A program made the translations under genes and the position numbers. Shown here piece after piece: positions 1-4,472 of a stretch of DNA of 9,616 bases. Location of the stretch: positions 1 to 9,616 of the forward strand of contig JAGHYP010000088.1 in the NCBI GenBank assembly GCA_017743585.1, given 5' to 3'. Within the stretch, counting starts at the first letter, position 1. Each line of letters starts with the position of its first letter. The notes beneath the pieces are model-generated. The model worked only from the letters and a program-made list of their open reading frames with translations. It made no database searches and had not been told where the DNA came from. The stretch is from Chloroflexota bacterium. Its GTDB lineage: Bacteria > Chloroflexota > Anaerolineae > Aggregatilineales > UBA2796.

Positions 1-1
1 C

Positions 2-955
2 GTCTGGGTCGATCATTTTCGCGGCAAGGCGCTGCCTGCTTCTTGGGAAGCGATCGGCGCAGCTCGGATGCTGAGCGATCAAGTCACGGCGTTGGTCTTC
101 GGCAGCGATGTTGGCAACTTGGTGACGCTCGCCTTTCACTACGGCGCGGACAAGGTCATCGCGTGCGAGGATGCAACGCTCGCCGATTACCGTCTAGAGC
201 CCTACGCTGCGCTGCTAGTGAAGCTGGTGACCGATCATGCGCCGCGCGCCGTGCTGAGCGGCGCGACTACGCGCGGACGCGAGCTTTTGGCGGCTGCCGC
301 TGCAGAGACCGATAGCAGTCTATTGGCAGATGTGACTGAGCTGAGCACTGAAGGCGAGACGATCAAGGCGGTGCATCCCGCTTATGCTGGCAAGGTGCTA
401 AGCGACTTGGTCGCCACGAGCCGCACAGTGTTCATCACGTTGCGCAATCGCGCGTTCCCGTTGCCGCAGCCCGATGCCAGCCGCAGTGGCGAGGTGATCC
501 ACGTAGCGCCTGTCATGCCCGCCGAGCAGATCGACACGCAGATTGAGTCCTTTGAGGAGCAGCGCGGCAGCGTGAATCTGACCGACGCGGCGATCGTTGT
601 CACAGGCGGACGCGCTGTTGGCAGCGCGGAGGGCTTTGCGCCTGTGCGCGAATTGGCGGAAGTGCTGGGCGGCGCAGTTGGCGCTACGCGCGCCGCTGTG
701 GACGCCGGCTATATCTCTTACGCACACCAAGTTGGGCAAACGGGCAAGGTGGTCAGCCCGACGCTGTACATCGCGGCGGGCGTCTCAGGCTCGATCCAGC
801 ATCAAGCGGGGATGCGCACCTCGAAAATCATCGTGGCGATCAACAAAGACCCTGAGGCGCCGATCTTCAAAATTGCACACTATGGCATTATTGGCGACCT
901 TTTCAAGGTGTTGCCTGCGCTGAGCGCTGCGGCGCGCGCTAAGCTGGGCAAGTGA
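2..955 (+). CDS. etfA: Electron transfer flavoprotein subunit alpha, 5'-partial
   Basis: EtfA forms a soluble heterodimer with EtfB, holds FAD, and passes electrons from acyl-CoA and related dehydrogenases to a membrane ETF:quinone oxidoreductase. The frame is open from base 2 and begins VWVDHFRGKALPASWE, which matches the usual EtfA N-terminus (V-W-V/F-x-x-x-x-G), so only the start Met and a few residues are missing; the ATG at 68 is internal. 317 residues are visible, close to the family's usual length of about 310-330. The N-terminal alpha/beta domain covers about residues 1-195. The C-terminal FAD domain is canonical: GATRAAVDAG at 227-236, QTGKVVSPTLYIAAGVSG from 246, IQH at 265-267, INKDPEAPIF at 280-289 and GIIGDLF at 295-301. 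All FAD-contact motifs look intact. etfB most likely lies just upstream, outside the window. The next gene starts 6 bp after the stop, so co-transcription is likely. Confidence 0.96.
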   Translation, partial: VWVDHFRGKALPASWEAIGAARMLSDQVTALVFGSDVGNLVTLAFHYGADKVIACEDATLADYRLEPYAALLVKLVTDHAPRAVLSGATTRGRELLAAAAAETDSSLLADVTELSTEGETIKAVHPAYAGKVLSDLVATSRTVFITLRNRAFPLPQPDASRSGEVIHVAPVMPAEQIDTQIESFEEQRGSVNLTDAAIVVTGGRAVGSAEGFAPVRELAEVLGGAVGATRAAVDAGYISYAHQVGQTGKVVSPTLYIAAGVSGSIQHQAGMRTSKIIVAINKDPEAPIFKIAHYGIIGDLFKVLPALSAAARAKLGK

Positions 956-961
956 GGCCGT

Positions 962-1807
962 ATGCGCTTTGCAACTGTCCTGTATGAAGGCGTGCCGCGC
1001 CTTGTGGCAGCCGTCGATGAACGCTCGCCGCGCCTGATCGAGGGCTTCGCTGATATGTTCGCGCTGATGGACGCGCAGCGCGCTGCGGTCGAGGCGGCTT
1101 ATGCGGCGGGCAAGCCGTTGCCTGAGAGCGGCTGGCGTTGGCTGCCGCCGCTGCGCCCAAGCAAGATCATCGCCATCGGCCTGAATTACGCCGACCATTG
1201 CCGTGAGACAGGTCAGCAGCCGCCTGAGAAGCCGCTGATCTTCGCCAAGCTGAACAGCAGCGTGATCGGCAATGGCGATGTGATCGAGTGGGATCCATCC
1301 ATTACCAGCAGCGTAGACTATGAGGCAGAGCTGGCCGTAGTGATCGGCAAGCAGACGCGCCTTGTCTCTGAAGAGAACGCGCTCGCGCACGTCTTCGGCT
1401 ACACAATCGCCAACGACGTGACAGCGCGCGATCTGCAAAAAGGCGACGGACAGTGGACGCGCGCCAAAGGCATGGACACTTTCTGCCCGCTCGGGCCATG
1501 GCTGGTGAGCGCCGATGAGATTCCCGATCCGCAAGCGCTCAGCATCCGCTGCACTGTGAACGGCGAGTTGCGCCAAAACAGCAACTCGCGCGAGATGATC
1601 TTCAGCGTCAAAGCGCTGATCAGCTATGTGTCGCGCATGTTCACGCTCTATCGCGGCGATATCATCCTGACAGGCACGCCTGCTGGCGTCGGGATCGCTA
1701 TGCAGCCGCCGCGCCTGCTCAGCGACAAGGCGCGCGTGACTATCGAGATCGAAAAGCTGGGACGACTCGAAAACGTCTGCCGCGAATTGACCTTCCGCGT
1801 CCGCTAA
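962..1807 (+). CDS. Fumarylacetoacetate hydrolase (FAH) family protein
   Basis: This is a 281-residue member of the FAH superfamily, cytosolic metal-dependent enzymes that cleave, isomerise or decarboxylate beta-diketo or 2-oxo acids (acylpyruvate hydrolase, oxaloacetate decarboxylase/tautomerase, 5-carboxymethyl-2-hydroxymuconate isomerase). Residues 1-65 form a variable N-terminal part; the catalytic fold starts at about 66. Visible hallmarks are IGLNYADHCRE (72-82), KPLIFAK (90-96), VDYEAELAVVIGK (118-130), GYTIANDVTARD (146-157), KGMDTFCPLGPW (169-180) and GDIILTGTPAGVG (232-244). The expected metal ligands are present as E121, E123 and D152. The start at ATG 962 lies 6 bp after etfA; the AGTGAGG running into the etfA stop is a possible but close ribosome site, so translational coupling is likely. 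Sharing an operon with an ETF suggests degradation of an organic or aromatic acid, but the substrate cannot be read from sequence. Family is certain; exact reaction is not. Confidence 0.94.
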   Translation: MRFATVLYEGVPRLVAAVDERSPRLIEGFADMFALMDAQRAAVEAAYAAGKPLPESGWRWLPPLRPSKIIAIGLNYADHCRETGQQPPEKPLIFAKLNSSVIGNGDVIEWDPSITSSVDYEAELAVVIGKQTRLVSEENALAHVFGYTIANDVTARDLQKGDGQWTRAKGMDTFCPLGPWLVSADEIPDPQALSIRCTVNGELRQNSNSREMIFSVKALISYVSRMFTLYRGDIILTGTPAGVGIAMQPPRLLSDKARVTIEIEKLGRLENVCRELTFRVR

Positions 1808-1815
1808 TGCGCGCT

Positions 1816-1860
1816 CAAGCAAGCCTTTTCGCGCGCAAACGGGAAGGCTTGCTTGTTCTA
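1816..1860 (+). terminator. Intrinsic terminator after the etfA-FAH operon
   Basis: A perfect 12-bp inverted repeat, CAAGCAAGCCTT (1816-1827) and AAGGCTTGCTTG (1844-1855), can be extended inward by two G-T wobbles and one C-G pair to leave a loop of about 10 bases. It lies 9 bp after the FAH stop. The tail TTCTA is only moderately T-rich, because the outer stem itself ends in CTTG. The pairing is perfect; function as a terminator is inferred. Confidence 0.8.
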
Positions 1861-1881
1861 GCGCCGTCTCTCGGTTAAAAT
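1853..1881 (+). promoter_or_regulatory. Predicted promoter for the Uma2-sirtuin pair
   Basis: TTGTTC (1853-1858) as -35 and TAAAAT (1876-1881) as -10 are separated by exactly 17 bp. The -35 begins inside the right arm of the preceding hairpin. Transcription would start near 1888, giving a leader of about 20 bases with a strong ribosome site GTGAGGAG (1896-1903), 6 bases before the ATG at 1910. Assignment is by resemblance to the sigma-70 consensus only. Confidence 0.55.
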
Positions 1882-1909
1882 GCGCTCAAAATGACGTGAG
1901 GAGTGCCTG

Positions 1910-2494
1910 ATGAGCGCCGCGCCGATGCACTTGCATCGCTGGACAGAAGCAGAGCACCTCGCTTTTGAGCGCGCTAGCGATGCCAAGCATGAATACTACA
2001 ACGGTCAAATCTATGACTTGGTCGGCGCTTCTTACAGGCACAACCTGATTGCGGCGAATGCGCACTTCGCGTTGCGCGCAGCGCTCGGCGAGTGCGCGTG
2101 CGTTGTCTTGCAAAGCGATCAGCGTGTGAAACTGCAGCGCGCCTACGTCTATCCTGACGTTGTGGTCGTGTGTGGCGAGCCGCAGCTCGCCGATCAGGAC
2201 ACGCTGCTCAATCCGATTGCGATTGCGGAAGTGCCATCGCCTGCCACTGAAGCGCACGATCGCGGCATGAAGTGGGAAGGCTATCAGCGCCTTGAGTCGC
2301 TGCGCGATTGCCTGCTGATCGCGCAAGACGCGCCAAGGGTTGACCACTTCGCGCGGCAGGGCGAGCGACAATGGTTGCTCACTGTTCACGAAGGTTTGAC
2401 GGCAGTCGCGCCTTTGCTCGGATTGAACATCCAGCTGCCGCTCGCGGCGATCTACGCAAACGTCGCTTTCCCTGAAATTGAGGGTTCAGCATGA
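1910..2494 (+). CDS. Uma2 family (DUF820) restriction-endonuclease-fold protein
   Basis: This 194-residue protein matches the Uma2 family, predicted PD-(D/E)XK-fold nucleases that are greatly multiplied in Cyanobacteria and Chloroflexota and whose cellular role is mostly untested. Visible family blocks are KHEYYNGQIYDLVGAS (26-41), RHNLIAAN (43-50), SDQRVKL (69-75), YPDVVVVCGEP (81-91), TLLNPIAIAEVPSPATEAHDRGMK (from 98), YQRLESLRDCLLIAQD (125-140) and the C-terminal LPLAAIY (176-182). The likely active-site acids are D83 and E107, with K121 in the conserved D-R-G-x-K block; all are present, so the gene looks intact. The usual E-V-L-S-P is E-V-P-S-P here, a mild change. The start is fixed by GTGAGGAG at 1896-1903. 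The stop overlaps the sirtuin start by 4 bases, implying translational coupling. No partner toxin, transposase or methylase is adjacent. Family is confident; nuclease activity is inferred. Confidence 0.92.
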   Translation: MSAAPMHLHRWTEAEHLAFERASDAKHEYYNGQIYDLVGASYRHNLIAANAHFALRAALGECACVVLQSDQRVKLQRAYVYPDVVVVCGEPQLADQDTLLNPIAIAEVPSPATEAHDRGMKWEGYQRLESLRDCLLIAQDAPRVDHFARQGERQWLLTVHEGLTAVAPLLGLNIQLPLAAIYANVAFPEIEGSA

Positions 2495-3249
2495 ACACTG
2501 CAGCGTTGCAGGACGCCGCTCGCGTTTTACGACGCGCCAAGCGCCTAGTGGTGCTGACTGGCGCTGGCATGTCCAAAGAGAGCGGCATTCCGACGTTCCG
2601 AGACGCGCTGGAAGGGCTGTGGGCGCAGTTCGATCCTGAGGAACTCGCCACGCCGCAAGCGTTTCAGCGCAATCCGCGCTTGGTGTGGGAATGGTACGAG
2701 ATGCGCCGGCGAAGGGTGCTGGAAGTGCAACCGCACGCCGGTCACTATGCGCTCGCCGCGCTTGAGAAGCGCTTGCCGCACGTCACGATCATCACACAGA
2801 ACGTGGACGGCTTGCACAGGCGCGCGGGCAGCACGGATGTGATCGAGCTGCACGGCAACATCACGCAGCATAAGTGCTTCGCCGATTGTCGCGGCGCCCC
2901 AACGCTGCTCGCGCTCTCTGAACTTATCGGCGATAGCGTGCCGCCGCGCTGCCCGCATTGCGGCGCGTATGCGCGCCCGAACGTCGTGTGGTTCAACGAA
3001 TTCTTGCCTGCGGAAGCGCTCACTCGCGCGCGCGACTTGTGTCTGCGCGCCGACGTCGTGCTGATCGTCGGCACGTCAGGCGTTGTGCAGCCTGCTGCGT
3101 CGCTACCTTATCTCGCCAAGCGAAGCGGCAACGCCTTCCTGATTGATGTGAATCCAGAGCGCGATGAAATCGCGCCGATTTGCGATCTGTTCCTGCAAGG
3201 CACTGCCGGCAACATCTTGCCGCGCCTTGTGGAGCTGATGGACGCATGA
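2491..3249 (+). CDS. cobB: NAD-dependent protein deacylase, class III sirtuin (Sir2 family)
   Basis: This cytosolic enzyme removes acyl groups from lysines using NAD+, releasing nicotinamide and O-acyl-ADP-ribose. The 252 residues cover the whole sirtuin core. NAD-binding motif GAGMSKESGIPTFRD spans 24-38, TQNVDGLH spans 102-109, and the catalytic His is H121 in ELHGN. The zinc site has C129, C133, C154 and C157. GTSGVVQPAASLP (194-206) and IDVNPE (218-223) line the NAD pocket. Y69 and R72 in YEMR form the Y-x-x-R signature of class III (SIRT5/CobB type) enzymes, which bind succinyl and malonyl groups, so desuccinylase or demalonylase activity is predicted. The ATG at 2491 sits in an ATGA overlap with the Uma2 stop, so its translation probably depends on ribosomes finishing Uma2. 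There is no long N- or C-terminal extension, unlike many phage-defence SIR2 proteins. The symbol is the usual bacterial family name, not proof of orthology. Confidence 0.95.
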   Translation: MNTAALQDAARVLRRAKRLVVLTGAGMSKESGIPTFRDALEGLWAQFDPEELATPQAFQRNPRLVWEWYEMRRRRVLEVQPHAGHYALAALEKRLPHVTIITQNVDGLHRRAGSTDVIELHGNITQHKCFADCRGAPTLLALSELIGDSVPPRCPHCGAYARPNVVWFNEFLPAEALTRARDLCLRADVVLIVGTSGVVQPAASLPYLAKRSGNAFLIDVNPERDEIAPICDLFLQGTAGNILPRLVELMDA

Positions 3250-3275
3250 GCTTCTGCTGATAAGCCGCTGCGAGA

Positions 3276-3304
3276 TTGCCTGAGCGCGCGCGCAAGGTTA
3301 TGAT
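3276..3304 (+). promoter_or_regulatory. Predicted promoter for the rodA-pbp operon
   Basis: TTGCCT (3276-3281) and TATGAT (3299-3304) are separated by 17 bp. The spacer holds ten bases of pure GC alternation (3284-3293). Transcription would begin near 3311, only a few bases before the AGGAG ribosome site at 3314-3318, so the leader is very short. No convincing terminator is visible after the sirtuin gene in this 82-bp gap. Confidence 0.55.
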
Positions 3305-3313
3305 ACCCCGCTC

Positions 3314-3318
3314 AGGAG
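3314..3318 (+). promoter_or_regulatory. Ribosome binding site AGGAG with unusual spacing to rodA
   Basis: AGGAG is the only good ribosome site upstream of rodA. It lies 13 bases before the TTG at 3332, longer than the usual 5-9. No ATG or GTG exists in frame nearby; the other in-frame candidate is TTG at 3350, which would be even farther away and would cut into the conserved N-terminus. A different-frame TTG at 3327 has ideal spacing (8 bases) and opens a two-codon frame ending in the TGA at 3333. Confidence 0.5.
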
Positions 3319-3331
3319 CTCAGAACTTGCC

Positions 3332-4432
3332 TTGAACAAGACAGCGCGCTTGTGGCGCAACTTCGACTTCATCCTGTTCGGCACGGTTGTAGTGCTGATC
3401 ATCTACGGCGTGCTGATGATCCGCAGCGCGACGCTTGGCGCAGTGGATACAGACCTCATCTCGCGCGTGCCGCGCCAAATCCAATACGCGATCATCGGCA
3501 TTGTCACGATGTTCGTCTTCGCCGCGATAGATTATCGCCTGCTTGCGGCGCTGCAGCCGTATATCTACGGCATTCTAGTCTTTCTGCTGGCGCTAGTGGC
3601 AGTGCTTGGACAGGTTGGCGATGCCGGCGCGCAACGCTGGCTGGCGGTTGGCTTGCCCGTGCAGCCCTCTGAGCTGGCGAAAGTGCTGATCGTAATCGTG
3701 CTTGGGCAGCACTTGCAGAAACAGTATCCGAAGATGGATAAACTGCGGACTGTGCTGATCTCGCTAGGCTACGTCGGTCTGCCGGCAGTCCTCATCTTCC
3801 TACAGCCGAGCTTGGGCATCACTATTTTGATTATGTTCATCTGGTTCGTGATGACTTGGGCGGCGGGATTGCGGCTGAAGCACATCGCGCTTCTCAGCTT
3901 TGCCGCTGTGCTGGGCTTCCCTGTGTTGTGGGCAAACATGCAGGAGTATCAGCGCGCGCGCATCATCAACTTCATCACCTGCGAGGATACGCGCGACCCA
4001 GCTTGCTACAATATTTTTCAAGCGCGCATCAGCATTGGCTCAGGTGGTCTGTTGGGCAAAGGCTATGCCAGCGGCACGCAATCGCGCTTGCGCTTCTTGC
4101 GGGTGCGCCACACTGATTTTATCTTCAGCGTGATCGGGGAAGAGCTCGGCTTCGTCGGGGCGTCGCTGGTCTTCGTGCTGATCGGCATCGTGCTATGGCG
4201 CATCATGCGCGCTGCTGCACGGGCGCGCGACGCGCTCGGCGCGCTGATCTGCTATGGCATCGCCGCCATCATCTTCTTTCAGACAGTTGTCTCAACGGGC
4301 ATGAACCTGAACGTCCTGCCTGTGACGGGCCTGACCTTGCCGTTCATCAGTTCAGGCGGCTCATCGTTGCTGACGTTGCTGATAGGCATTGGGATTGTCC
4401 AGAGCGTCGTCATGCGCAGCGAGCGCGCCTGA
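3332..4432 (+). CDS. rodA: RodA/FtsW-type SEDS peptidoglycan glycosyltransferase
   Basis: SEDS proteins are multi-pass inner-membrane enzymes that polymerise lipid II into glycan strands together with a class B PBP. The 366 residues show about ten hydrophobic segments starting at 13-30. Hallmarks are GAQRWLAVGLPVQPSELAK (99-117), SIGSGGLLGKGYASGTQ (234-250), RHTDFIFSVIGEELGFVGA (259-277) with the catalytic-type Asp at D262, and NVLPVTGLTLPFISSGGSSL (327-346). GTQSRLRFL followed by HTDFIF reads more like RodA than FtsW, and the partner PBP directly downstream fits the RodA-PbpA order of other bacteria; an FtsW role cannot be excluded. Oddities: the usual QPDLGT is QPSLGI (158-163), and the large outer loop carries a cysteine pair, C217 and C225. 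The start is TTG 3332, whose next residues (RLWRNFDFILF) match the family's cytoplasmic N-terminus. Confidence 0.93.
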   Translation: MNKTARLWRNFDFILFGTVVVLIIYGVLMIRSATLGAVDTDLISRVPRQIQYAIIGIVTMFVFAAIDYRLLAALQPYIYGILVFLLALVAVLGQVGDAGAQRWLAVGLPVQPSELAKVLIVIVLGQHLQKQYPKMDKLRTVLISLGYVGLPAVLIFLQPSLGITILIMFIWFVMTWAAGLRLKHIALLSFAAVLGFPVLWANMQEYQRARIINFITCEDTRDPACYNIFQARISIGSGGLLGKGYASGTQSRLRFLRVRHTDFIFSVIGEELGFVGASLVFVLIGIVLWRIMRAAARARDALGALICYGIAAIIFFQTVVSTGMNLNVLPVTGLTLPFISSGGSSLLTLLIGIGIVQSVVMRSERA

Positions 4433-4462
4433 GTGTATAGCGCGTCTGAGTGTACAGCGCAT
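4429..4462 (+). repeat. 17-bp imperfect tandem duplication across the rodA stop codon
   Basis: CTGAGTGTATAGCGCGT (4429-4445) is followed immediately by CTGAGTGTACAGCGCAT (4446-4462), 15 of 17 bases identical. The first copy contains the rodA TGA stop; the second contains another TGA and ends 10 bases before the pbp ATG. It accounts for most of the 40-bp gap. It looks like a recent slippage duplication; any regulatory role is unknown. Confidence 0.85.
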
Positions 4463-4472
4463 CGAAAGAGCG

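Noticed and set aside
43..315. 90-codon open frame at the left edge
   Set aside because: It is an out-of-frame shadow of etfA, rich in Arg and Ala with no conserved segment.
785..1822. 345-codon open frame on the minus strand
   Set aside because: It lies antisense to the conserved FAD domain of etfA and the whole FAH gene, has no recognisable motif, and its composition is that of the complement of GC-rich coding sequence.
1886..2389. 167-codon minus-strand open frame over the Uma2 gene
   Set aside because: It is a shadow of a well-conserved family gene on the other strand and shows no motif of its own.
3250..3275. Possible terminator after the sirtuin gene (GCTT...AAGC)
   Set aside because: The pairing is only about 4 bp and no T-run follows, so it is indistinguishable from chance.
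4389..4472. Longer N-terminus of the PBP starting at TTG 4389
   Set aside because: This region is the conserved C-terminus of rodA and would put 28 polar residues before the signal sequence; ATG 4473 gives a normal signal peptide.
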